From: Bacteroidota bacterium
GTDB taxonomy: Bacteria > Bacteroidota > Bacteroidia > Bacteroidales > NBLH01
Direction of reading: 5' to 3'
Length of the DNA stretch: 64,000 nucleotides
NCBI GenBank assembly: GCA_025361565.1
Contig: JANYKN010000154.1
Coordinates: 62,001-126,000, forward strand
Shown here: positions 17,899 through 25,667 of the stretch, in pieces
How positions within the stretch are numbered: the stretch's first letter is position 1
How the letters are laid out: every line of letters begins with the position of its first letter
The notes under the pieces: generated by a model
Seen by the model: only the letters and a program-made list of their open reading frames with translations
What the model was told of the DNA's origin: nothing
Database searches by the model: none
Program-made: the position numbers and the translations under genes

Positions 17899-17934
17899 GA
17901 AAACCACCATTTCAAAATGAATGGTGGTTTTTTA
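17899..17934 (+). terminator. Intrinsic terminator of the channel gene
   Basis: AAACCACCATT (17901-17911) pairs with AATGGTGGTTT (17920-17930), 8-nt loop, T6 tail. Confidence 0.9.
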
Positions 17935-18053
17935 TATTCAGATTAAATATCTTGCTTATATTTTAACCTTAACATAAATATTATTCCAAAGTATTAATTT
18001 CTAATGATATAGCAATTGTATTGGTTTTAATTCAGGTCTGTATTCACTGCTTG

Positions 18054-18752
18054 TTAAAGTTTATAAACCATTTTATCCTTTTCCTGGATATGTTGCTTCA
18101 ATAATTTAATCCTGCCTGGGTCCACTTTTGAAGTTGTTTCAGCTTTATAACAAAAGATCATAGCTTTGCTAAAATCACCAGTTTCACGGTATAATTCAGC
18201 AAATAATAAATACTCTGAGTTCCTGCTATTATCTAATTTCAATAAATTAGCCAACCTAATTAAATTACTTAATCTCTTAGAAGAATAAGAACTGTATCGT
18301 TTTATATAATTTTCAAAATCAGGAGTTTTGAAGAATCTTTGCTTGAATTTTTTGAAAAGACCTTGTGAAAGATACTCACGGATAATATGGTTATAAGCCT
18401 GCCATAATTTAATCCTTAAAAATATTTCTTTTTCAGGATTATTGGCTAATCCAAAACGAAAAGCTTCTTTAATAAAATCAATGTCAGTAATATTGTCCGA
18501 TAAAAAGCTGGAATTTTCTAATTGTTTTACTTCTGTTGAAACTAATGGCTCTTCGATCGAATTATCATGTAACCAAAAAAAAGTGCTGCATGAAGGGCAT
18601 TTGGCAAAATTTGATTCATTCATCAGCATTGGTGCTATAAAAAATCCGTCCGACCAATTTTCGGCACCAATAGTATTTCCTGACATCATATCTGTGTAGC
18701 TATATTTTACTTCACATTTTGGGCATTTAGCAAATGATGTATTTAGAACCAT
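18054..18752 (-). CDS. Hypothetical protein with two N-terminal CxxC zinc-ribbon pairs
   Basis: 232-residue protein I cannot assign to a named family. The N-terminus has FAKCPKCEVKYSY and about 40 residues later FAKCPSCSTFFWL, a four-Cys arrangement that should bind zinc. The remainder is alpha-helical: FAELYRETGDFSKAMIFCYKAE near residues 180-205 looks like a TPR helix pair. No signal peptide, so cytoplasmic. Single gene between a terminator and the GH13 gene's upstream region. ATG at 18752 is the only good start. Confidence 0.75.
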   Translation of the reverse strand: MVLNTSFAKCPKCEVKYSYTDMMSGNTIGAENWSDGFFIAPMLMNESNFAKCPSCSTFFWLHDNSIEEPLVSTEVKQLENSSFLSDNITDIDFIKEAFRFGLANNPEKEIFLRIKLWQAYNHIIREYLSQGLFKKFKQRFFKTPDFENYIKRYSSYSSKRLSNLIRLANLLKLDNSRNSEYLLFAELYRETGDFSKAMIFCYKAETTSKVDPGRIKLLKQHIQEKDKMVYKL

Positions 18753-19118
18753 GACTTATTTTTTTATTCAAAATTGAGAATTTTTAACGTGATTACAAAT
18801 TATTTAAATACAGTTTTATGAACTTTAGAATTGATGGAGTATTCACTAGCCAATAATTCCTTTAAAAAATTCAGTTTAACTATCCCAATAATTACTTTTT
18901 TACTAAAATATTGCGAATTTAATAAACAGTTTTAAAGACTTTCAATAGATTAAAGTTAATGAGAATCTAGTAACTTAATCAATTGCCTCAATCCTTAAAT
19001 CACCAACAATATTGAATTTCATCATTAATATAACAATCCTTATATTAATTTGACAATTCAATTTTTATATGTAAATTTAAAAAGAAAAATCAATTTTAAT
19101 ACTCAAAATAAAATACCT
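18753..19118. other. Intergenic region, no gene seen
   Basis: 366 AT-rich bases between divergent genes. No tRNA, terminator or repeat found. An open frame continues upstream of the GH13 ATG to a TTG at 19050, judged non-coding leader. Confidence 0.4.
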
Positions 19119-20615
19119 ATGGCACTTACACAACAAGACATTCTGTACTTTATACTTACAGACCGCTTTTATGGTGTTGAAGATAAAACAGTTAAAACAG
19201 ATTTAAAGAACCCAAAAGGATATCATGGTGGGAATTTTGAAGGCATAATCGAAAAAATACCCTATTTAAAAAAATTAGGCATCACTGCATTGTGGATTAC
19301 GCCAGTATACTTGCAGGTACCAGAAGATAACAATGGTTTATTTCCTTATCACGGATATTGGGCGCTTGATTTCAACCGGGTTGATCCATGTTTGTATCTT
19401 GATAAAAATAAATATGAAAATGGAAGTAAACTTTATGTAAAAGATTTGGTAGATGCCCTACACAAAAATGGAATTAAACTGGTATTGGATATGGTGGTGA
19501 ACCACACCGGATATAGGCATCCTGCGCTTACCGGAAAGGAAAACCCTTTACCGATAAAAGCAAGTTGGTTCAATAGTATTTTTATTGGAAGTGACAATGA
19601 TGAAATTCAGGGTCAATTAGCTGGCCTTCCGGATATGGATTTAGATCAATCCGATGTTTCAGATTACCATGTTCAGACTATTCTTTCGTGGATTAAAGAA
19701 ACTGGTATCGATGCCATAAGAATGGATACTGCAAAACACGTTGAGCGGGTTTTCTGGAACGATTATAAAACACATATAAAAGGGAAATTTCCGGATGTAA
19801 GCCTTTTGGGTGAAGTATTGATATTTACTATCGACGAAGTTTCGCAATATCAGCAGCATTTTGCTTTCGACAGTCTGTTTGATTTTCCTGTGCAACGTGC
19901 CATTGAATGCGTATTTGCATACAACAGCACGCTTGAAACGTTTGTCTCACCTTTTAATCAAGGAACAGGAATTTTAGAAAAAGATACTGCATACACCAAC
20001 CATCATCGTCTGGTAACCCTGCTTGATAATCATGATTTATCGTCCCGTTTTATTACTACCGTACTCCATGCTTGCGGAGATAACCGCGAAGCGGCTACAA
20101 GGGCTTATATGCTTGCTTTAAGCTTTATGTTTACAATACGTGGTATCCCCCAATTATTTTATGGAAACGAGCTAGGCCTTGAAGGAGGTTCTGATCCTGA
20201 TAACCGCAGGGATTTTGAATGGCACAAATTAGATAAAAATTATGAAGTACTTCCAGAATTTACACACGAAAAATTAATTTTTGACCATACCTGCAAACTT
20301 ATAAAGATTAGAAAGGAACATGATGCATTAACCGCTGGTTCATTTGTTTGTTTGTTTGTAGATCAATTTATGATGGTATATTTAAGGCACCAACAGAACG
20401 ATGTGATTATTACAGTAATACACAATGGCTGGAAAAAAGCTGAAAATCCTATTACAATTAGTTTTCGCGACAATTCAAATATTCCTAGCCGTATAAAAGA
20501 TTTGTTGGCTAACAAAACATTAGTTTGCCAATTAAGTGGTGAAAAAATTAAAATTGAAAATGGAACATTCCAGGTGTGGCCTGAATGGAAATCGGCTTAT
20601 ATTCTAATGCCTTGA
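19119..20615 (+). CDS. GH13 family alpha-amylase/glucosidase, cytoplasmic
   Basis: 498-residue (beta/alpha)8 glycoside hydrolase with all four GH13 regions: region I LDMVVNHTG, region II GIDAIRMDTAKHV with the nucleophile Asp, region III LLGEVLIF with the acid/base Glu, and region IV LLDNHDLSS. ILTDRFYG at the N-terminus and GIPQLFYGNELGLEGG are typical of bacterial alpha-amylase-like enzymes acting on malto-oligosaccharides or alpha-glucans. No signal peptide, so it acts in the cytoplasm. ATG at 19119 (MALTQQDILYF) is chosen over TTG 19050. No susC/susD pair nearby, so it is not part of a polysaccharide utilisation locus here. Exact specificity unknown. Confidence 0.9.
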   Translation: MALTQQDILYFILTDRFYGVEDKTVKTDLKNPKGYHGGNFEGIIEKIPYLKKLGITALWITPVYLQVPEDNNGLFPYHGYWALDFNRVDPCLYLDKNKYENGSKLYVKDLVDALHKNGIKLVLDMVVNHTGYRHPALTGKENPLPIKASWFNSIFIGSDNDEIQGQLAGLPDMDLDQSDVSDYHVQTILSWIKETGIDAIRMDTAKHVERVFWNDYKTHIKGKFPDVSLLGEVLIFTIDEVSQYQQHFAFDSLFDFPVQRAIECVFAYNSTLETFVSPFNQGTGILEKDTAYTNHHRLVTLLDNHDLSSRFITTVLHACGDNREAATRAYMLALSFMFTIRGIPQLFYGNELGLEGGSDPDNRRDFEWHKLDKNYEVLPEFTHEKLIFDHTCKLIKIRKEHDALTAGSFVCLFVDQFMMVYLRHQQNDVIITVIHNGWKKAENPITISFRDNSNIPSRIKDLLANKTLVCQLSGEKIKIENGTFQVWPEWKSAYILMP

Positions 20616-20643
20616 TTTTTTTCGATTTTGCATGATATTACGA

Positions 20644-20674
20644 AAAGGCCTGCTTTTGGAAGCAGGCCTTTTTC
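20644..20674 (+). terminator. Intrinsic terminator of GH13 gene
   Basis: AAAGGCCTGCTT (20644-20655) pairs with AAGCAGGCCTTT (20660-20671), T-run after. Confidence 0.92.
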
Positions 20675-20955
20675 TTAATAACCAAAAAATTTAACCCTAT
20701 TGTAAATTTTTACTCTCAACCTAAAATAACTGGCACTTTAATACAATAATATTATTTGTTATTTAATAAATATGGAATCAGCCAACGCAACAATAAATCA
20801 ATTTAGAACGAGAATATCATGCTTCTTGTTCCAATACCATTATCAGCAGTCCTATATTTCATTGTCTTTAGCTTATTGGTGCAATTAGTTAAATTTCAAA
20901 TAAATACATGCTTTTACACTCTGATTCATTTGCAATTAATTCCCTTAGGCTAAAC
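20675..20955. other. Intergenic region at left edge of accessory island, no gene seen
   Basis: AT-rich, no supported frame, repeat or RNA gene. It marks the change from housekeeping to accessory DNA. Confidence 0.35.
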
Positions 20956-21147
20956 CTATTCATATTCAAAAACATCTTCAATTTTTAGTGCAAAAAATTT
21001 AGAAATTTTTAATGCAAGTCGCAATTTAGGTTCACTTTTACCATTTTCAATTAAATGGATACTTTGTCTTGTAGCTTTTACTGCATCGGCCAATTCTTCT
21101 TGACTAATACGCATTTTAGCTCTTTCAACTCTGATATTATTTCTCAT
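20956..21147 (-). CDS. Small XRE/Cro-type HTH regulator, paralog A
   Basis: 63-residue Cro/C1-type helix-turn-helix protein starting MRNNIRVERAKMRISQEELADAV. The recognition-helix region KATRQSIHLIENGKSEPK is the standard HTH_3 pattern and EDVFEYE the conserved end. ATG at 21147; the frame extends upstream without a better start. Almost identical to the protein at 24117-24308, differing at about ten of 63 positions, so the two arose by recent duplication. Such small proteins are usually autoregulatory repressors of phage, toxin-antitoxin or island genes. No partner toxin is visible next to it. Confidence 0.9.
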   Translation of the reverse strand: MRNNIRVERAKMRISQEELADAVKATRQSIHLIENGKSEPKLRLALKISKFFALKIEDVFEYE

Positions 21148-21378
21148 ATTATTTATTTTATGATGAAAATTTAGTCTACAAATTATAATTATCAATTAAT
21201 TAAACTATTATGACAATTTTGAAACCAATATTAAACTGTTGTCTCAAATTTTCACCAGATTAACCCTTTTTATTTAATAATAAAGGTGTTTATCCTTTAT
21301 TATTAATTCGTTACTTCCATAATCTATAAATATCCTGAATAATAAAAATACCAGGTTGAGTTTGCGTAATGATTTTAA

Positions 21379-21570
21379 TTAATCACAGTCAAAATCATCT
21401 TCAATTTTCAATTCAAAAAACCTGGAAATTTTAAGTGCAATGTGCAATTTAAGATCAGCCTTTCCATTTTCAAGCGAAAGGATATTTTGTTTTGTAGTTT
21501 TGATACTTTCAACGGCTCTTTCAGCGCTAATTCGCCTTAAAGGACTTTCAATTCTAATATTAGTTCTCAT
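21379..21570 (-). CDS. Degenerate HTH paralog B
   Basis: 63 residues, MRTNIRIESPLRRISAERAVESI onward. It shares both ends (RISRFFELKIEDDF) and length with paralogs A and C, but the HTH core is eroded: ISQEELADAVKATRQSIHLIE has become ISAERAVESIKTTKQNILSLE. The frame is still open. It looks like a duplicated regulator drifting under relaxed selection, or one re-specialised for a different operator. ATG at 21570. Confidence 0.7.
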   Translation of the reverse strand: MRTNIRIESPLRRISAERAVESIKTTKQNILSLENGKADLKLHIALKISRFFELKIEDDFDCD

Positions 21571-21754
21571 TTTGTTTAGGTTTGGTAGATAAACAATTAA
21601 AATTATTGCCCGAAAAAATAATATCTTCAATTTTTAATTTATTTCGGGATTCGTATATTCCACATCAAGCAAAAAATAAGTTAAGTGGACAAATAGACTT
21701 TTTCGGCATTATTTCACCGCAACGTGTACCCTGTAGGTTTGATTAAATATGAAT

Positions 21755-21943
21755 CTATCCGAAATAATTTTCCTTATATGCTGAATCCTGATTAAATTGG
21801 TCGCTGTTCTCACGCTGTGCAGACATTGAATGTTTGGCTTCGTTTACTACAGTTTCGTAAGTTTTACTGCTGGAATTTAACTTCTGTTGTAACTCCTGCA
21901 ACTCATTTATGAGTTCTTCTTTGGTTTTGTAGAGATAATTCAT
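21755..21943 (-). CDS. Short coiled-coil protein, possible sensor-kinase N-terminal remnant
   Basis: 62 residues starting MNYLYKTKEELINELQELQQ. KTKEELINELQEL is the coiled-coil opening often found at the start of cytoplasmic PAS histidine kinases in this phylum. The rest (AKHSMSAQRENSDQFNQDS) is polar with no domain. Either a short accessory protein or the stub of a deleted kinase. ATG at 21943. Confidence 0.45.
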   Translation of the reverse strand: MNYLYKTKEELINELQELQQKLNSSSKTYETVVNEAKHSMSAQRENSDQFNQDSAYKENYFG

Positions 21944-22541
21944 TTTGGGTTAATTTTGAAGTGTGTTAATGTGCTAGTTTGATCCATATGCTTGCTTAAC
22001 TTCAAATTTTGCAAACCTTTTAAGAGCCAATTCGTTTTCTATCAACAATTCTTCTTTTAGGATTTTTTAAAACATCGATTCTACAAAGAATAAAAGTGCT
22101 TAGGAATCATTAATTAATTGAATTTTCTTTTTTTTCATCGTCCTGAATATTAATCTGTAACAAATTTAGTTAACATAATAATGTCAGTCCATTTTTTTGA
22201 TACGTATTCACGCTACTTCGAAAAGTATAAATACGAAAAAGTGTCAGTATTTTTACCACTAAAGTTCTCTTTTTGTTTAAATTAACTACAAAAAGTTTAA
22301 TATAAATACACTGATTTTGATAGCAAATACAGTATTATGAATAATAAAGGAAGGAGCAATCAATAAATTGCTTTATTAACATTGCAGAAGTAATTTAACC
22401 TGAATTTGGAATTAGTTTATTCAAAACGGGAATTGGCTATTAAGGAAATAAATTAATAGCTATTCGCTTTATAACAAATATTTAGAAATGAATGTAGCTT
22501 GTGTAATTCGCTATAAATTAAAATCTCTTGAAAAAATGATA
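21944..22541. other. 598-base intergenic region, no gene seen
   Basis: AT-rich sequence with no convincing frame, RNA gene or repeat. It separates the HTH pair/coiled-coil gene from the membrane-protein operon and could be deletion scar DNA, but nothing in the sequence proves it. Confidence 0.35.
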
Positions 22542-23441
22542 TCAGATTTCAACAGCTTCGCGCTTTAATTCAGCTGGTTTAAAGTTAATGTTGACTTGTT
22601 TGCGGCTTTCATCTTTTGCTTTTGAATGTCGGATTAACATGCGAAGCACTTTTTCAATTTTTTCGATATCTACAATGGTTTTTACTGGCTGGTGCAATTC
22701 CGGAAGTTCGGTAATTAAACTAAGCACATCACCCGAACTATGCATTAATTTGGTAATACGAGCTTCAGTTATTGGATTTTCATCCCATTTGGTAAGGAAC
22801 GATACTTGTTCATATTCAGTTTTAACCAAAGCAATATCCTGGTAGTAATACTCATTGGTTTTTTCATTCAAAATTTCGTCTTTTAGCCAATTATAACTGC
22901 AAAAATAGTAACTTAAATAATTTTGGCTTAGTACCAATATTTGAATATTCCAAACAGAATAATTGAAACAATATTCTTCGGGTACAGTTTTATTTTTAAT
23001 TGATGTTATTGATCTAATGCGCATAATCGATTCATCCTTAATCTTTTTTGTGCCGTGAAAAACAGGGTAAGGAATGATGATAAATTGTTCCGTGGTATGT
23101 TCTGAAGTTTCAAGCTCTAGATATTCTATGGCCCGGTTCAGGATTTTAGTTTTGAGGGTTTCAAGTAACCACTTATTTAAAGTGTCTGAGCTTACCCTGG
23201 AATTATACTTTTTCTTTTTTGCCATTCTTGGACGCAACCATACAAGATAAACAAGGAGCAAAAATCCAATATAAATACTAATGCCATTCGACAAGTCGGC
23301 TACGAGTGCAATTGCCGGAATGATAGGTAAAAATAAAAAAATGGCTATTTTTAAAACCAGTTCGGGAGTCATTGGTTTTGGTGGTTTCAACAGAAAAAAA
23401 TCACTCATCTGTTGCTGGCGATAATTTATTGCACTTTCCAT
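22542..23441 (-). CDS. Hypothetical two-TM membrane protein
   Basis: 299 residues, family not recognised. A short polar N-terminus is followed by two adjacent hydrophobic helices at about 28-46 and 52-69 (LKIAIFLFLPIIPAIAL, IYIGFLLLVYLVWL), then a basic stretch RPRMAKKKK that should hold the roughly 230-residue C-terminal domain in the cytoplasm. That domain is mixed alpha/beta and has FIIIPYPVFHG and LIRHSKAKDESRK. It lies 71 bases after the MurD-like gene on the same strand and, with the HTH gene upstream, probably forms a three-gene operon. Function unknown; a membrane-linked effector or sensor of the island is speculation. Confidence 0.7.
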   Translation of the reverse strand: MESAINYRQQQMSDFFLLKPPKPMTPELVLKIAIFLFLPIIPAIALVADLSNGISIYIGFLLLVYLVWLRPRMAKKKKYNSRVSSDTLNKWLLETLKTKILNRAIEYLELETSEHTTEQFIIIPYPVFHGTKKIKDESIMRIRSITSIKNKTVPEEYCFNYSVWNIQILVLSQNYLSYYFCSYNWLKDEILNEKTNEYYYQDIALVKTEYEQVSFLTKWDENPITEARITKLMHSSGDVLSLITELPELHQPVKTIVDIEKIEKVLRMLIRHSKAKDESRKQVNINFKPAELKREAVEI

Positions 23442-23512
23442 TGGAATTTGTTTTGAATTTTATAAATACGATTAAAGAATATTAATTAAATATACCGTAT
23501 TGGAATATTTGA

Positions 23513-24070
23513 TTAAATAGTCTCTAAATGTTCAAAAAGGTCGAAATTTGAATTTACGTGAGCAAACAAAATAGCCTGACCATTTTCAACATGTTTATAG
23601 GCTTCAATTACAGCCTTTTTAATTGAACTGGCTTTGATTTGCTTTATGTTATTCATTTGATTATAATTCAGATTATTACGGCCTTCATTATAACGGATTA
23701 CCAGTTTAATGCAATTCTGAACACCCGAAGATAAATTAACAACTTCATTCAGGTCTAATTCACTGTTTGCAACCAGAATAAGTCCTTTGTTCAGGTTTTG
23801 AGCATAGTCATCGATAAAGCTTCTGGCTTCTTCCATATCGGAAACGTCAAAATAGCTTTCGCAGATTGTGTCTTTATACTTTTCAAAAGTTTTATTAACC
23901 AAAATAGCTTTTGAATTATTCGGTTTGGTCGGAATTTCAAAATCTGTATTCATCGCTGGTTTATCATTAGGTTTAATATCGTAATCTAGAGAACTGTTGC
24001 ATACACACTGGTCAATTAGAACAGGATTACACTTTTTCTTTAAACAGGTACTTGATAACATAGTAGGCAT
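23513..24070 (-). CDS. Orphan protein resembling the C-terminal domain of MurD
   Basis: 185 residues with no signal peptide. My reading is that residues from about 50 to 183 follow the C-terminal domain of Bacteroidota MurD (UDP-MurNAc-L-Ala:D-Glu ligase). KPNNSKAILVNKTF matches the MurD segment NDSKATNVNxTW. GLILVANSELDLNE occupies the place of the IAGGxDKGxDY segment. SIKKAVIEAYKHVENGQAILFAHVNSNFDLFEHLE matches SAEEAVxxAYxLAxxGDxVLLSPACASFDLFENYE in spacing. The DKG and SPACAS residues that serve ligase activity are lost, and the ATP-binding central domain is absent, so it cannot be a ligase. The N-terminal 30 residues are Cys-rich (CLKKKC, CVC). It sits 46 bases downstream of HTH paralog C. 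Confidence 0.6.
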   Translation of the reverse strand: MPTMLSSTCLKKKCNPVLIDQCVCNSSLDYDIKPNDKPAMNTDFEIPTKPNNSKAILVNKTFEKYKDTICESYFDVSDMEEARSFIDDYAQNLNKGLILVANSELDLNEVVNLSSGVQNCIKLVIRYNEGRNNLNYNQMNNIKQIKASSIKKAVIEAYKHVENGQAILFAHVNSNFDLFEHLETI

Positions 24071-24116
24071 AGTTGGTTGTTTTAGTGATTATGACTATAA
24101 TAATCTGAAAATAGGA

Positions 24117-24308
24117 TTATTCAGATTCAAAAACATCTTCAATTTTTAATTCAAAAAACCTCGAAATTCTCAATGCAAGAGATAATTTAGGTTCACACTT
24201 ACCATTTTCGATCAAATGGATACTTTGTCTGGTGGCTTTAACGGCATCGGCCAGTTCTTCCTGACTAATACGTTTTTTTGCCCGTTCTACTCTAATGCTG
24301 TTTCTCAT
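24117..24308 (-). CDS. Small XRE/Cro-type HTH regulator, paralog C
   Basis: 63-residue HTH_3 protein MRNSIRVERAKKRISQEEL, recognition region KATRQSIHLIENGKCEPK, C-terminus IEDVFESE. Nearly identical to paralog A at 20956-21147. First gene of a probable operon with the MurD-like protein (46-base gap) and the two-TM protein, so it is the likely local autoregulator. ATG at 24308. Confidence 0.9.
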   Translation of the reverse strand: MRNSIRVERAKKRISQEELADAVKATRQSIHLIENGKCEPKLSLALRISRFFELKIEDVFESE

Positions 24309-24640
24309 TGTTAATATTTATGTTGAAAACTAGTTAATAATTAATGCCTTGTAATTTACGCTGGTCTTATATTTATATCTAATTTCGGGATATCTAAATA
24401 TACTGATAATGGAAATTAAATTACTTTACAAGAATAACGTATAAATAACTAAATTACTATAAAAGTATATCGTATGACAATTAATATTAGGTAAAAGTAT
24501 AATATAATTGCATAATATCAAAATAAAATATCAAAAAAATAACTAAAATGTATAAAATATAAATTTTAGTTTACATTTTGTAATAAAATCGAACAACTTT
24601 TACCTATAAAATTATTTGGTTTTTAAGAATTTATAAACAG
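24309..24640. promoter_or_regulatory. Divergent control region with inverted repeats
   Basis: 332 very AT-rich bases between two divergently transcribed HTH genes. TAGGTAAAAGT at 24488-24498 and its exact reverse complement ACTTTTACCTA at 24596-24606 are 97 bases apart. AACTAAAAT (24541-24549) and ATTTTAGTT (24563-24571) form a second inverted pair between them. The right-hand 11-mer is 34 bases before the ATG of the repressor-like gene. These are operator candidates for one or both HTH proteins. Confidence 0.5.
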
Positions 24641-25129
24641 ATGAATAAGCTGGAAATCCACAACAGGCTTAAGGAAGCCAGAAAAGTATTAAACCTGAAT
24701 CAGTTGGTTATAGCAGCCGATTTAGGTATTCAGCAAAAAACCATTAGTGAGATAGAAAATGGTAAAATTTTGAATATACCAAATACGTATATTTATTACT
24801 TTTATCAAAAAGGCATTTCATTGGAGTGGATTTATGAAAATAAAGCTCCGATGATGACAGAAAATATCAATTCAACCTCCAATTCCGAGAAAAAAAGCCA
24901 AACTTCTGCATTTAATACCTTATTTGACAATTTTAACCAAGTAGAACCTGAAGTTGTTAAAACACCTGAAATTAAACCCAAAAAAGAGGAGCAAAGCATC
25001 CAAAATGACGATTTATTTGAGCGCCTGGTAGACTCAAAAGATTTGACCATCAAAAGCTTGCTCGCATATATCCAATCCGTGGAGAATAATTTAGAATTTG
25101 TAAAGGGTTTGTTGGTGGGGAAGAAGTGA
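24641..25129 (+). CDS. Phage-repressor-like XRE-family HTH protein
   Basis: 162 residues. An N-terminal HTH (LKEARKVLNLNQLVIAADLG, QQKTISEIENGK) is followed by GISLEWIYENKAPM, a segment typical of Bacteroidota XRE regulators that resemble phage repressors. A polar linker and a C-terminal helix (LLAYIQSVENNLEFVKGLL) probably mediate dimerisation. No LexA-type peptidase domain, so it would not self-cleave. It is divergent from HTH paralog C across the inverted-repeat region and may control both directions. Confidence 0.85.
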   Translation: MNKLEIHNRLKEARKVLNLNQLVIAADLGIQQKTISEIENGKILNIPNTYIYYFYQKGISLEWIYENKAPMMTENINSTSNSEKKSQTSAFNTLFDNFNQVEPEVVKTPEIKPKKEEQSIQNDDLFERLVDSKDLTIKSLLAYIQSVENNLEFVKGLLVGKK

Positions 25130-25192
25130 TTTGACCCAAAATTCAACTCACATCATCTTGATCTCATTCAACTTCATTTTAATTTAAGTATA

Positions 25193-25609
25193 ATGAAAAG
25201 TCTATTAATTGGATTGATAATATTTGCATTAACAGTAATGACTAAACAAAGTGATTACATATCAATTGAACATATAGGTATAAACGATAAACCAATTTAT
25301 ACCATTATCATTAGCATGGAACCTATTCAAAAGCCATGGTGCTTTAATTATCTTGTCAATATCAAGGTATATAATGACCTAAAAAACATTATAGAAAAGT
25401 ATAAATCCAACAAAAGGTTTAATAAAAATGAACTTGATGGATTTAAATACAATATTTACGAGAATGATACAATAATTATTAATTATAATCTGAGTAGAAA
25501 AAAATCCATTCCCTTGTTTGCTAAAATGATTAAAACTTTAAAAATAGAAGATAATAATAAAGAATTAGTTTTTGAGCTTGAAACTGTTATAAAAAGAATT
25601 AGTTTTTAG
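25193..25609 (+). CDS. Small hypothetical protein with N-terminal hydrophobic helix
   Basis: 138 residues, family not recognised. Residues 2-16 (KSLLIGLIIFALTVM) form a signal peptide or anchor; no lipobox or clear cleavage site. The mature part is Lys/Asn-rich with beta-strand-like segments (YISIEHIGI, PIYTIIISME) and a helical end. It lies 63 bases after the HTH gene on the same strand and converges on the NACHT gene. Very AT-rich codon use suits island DNA. Confidence 0.6.
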   Translation: MKSLLIGLIIFALTVMTKQSDYISIEHIGINDKPIYTIIISMEPIQKPWCFNYLVNIKVYNDLKNIIEKYKSNKRFNKNELDGFKYNIYENDTIIINYNLSRKKSIPLFAKMIKTLKIEDNNKELVFELETVIKRISF

Positions 25610-25629
25610 GAAAGCTAGCGCCAGCGCAG

Positions 25630-25656
25630 AAAAAAAGCCACCAAAAAAAAGTGGCT
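25630..25656 (-). terminator. Intrinsic terminator of NACHT gene
   Basis: AGCCAC (25636-25641) pairs with GTGGCT (25651-25656); on the minus strand the hairpin is followed by T7 (A-run 25630-25636). It lies 12 bases past the NACHT stop codon. Confidence 0.8.
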
Positions 25657-25667
25657 TCCAAATTGAT

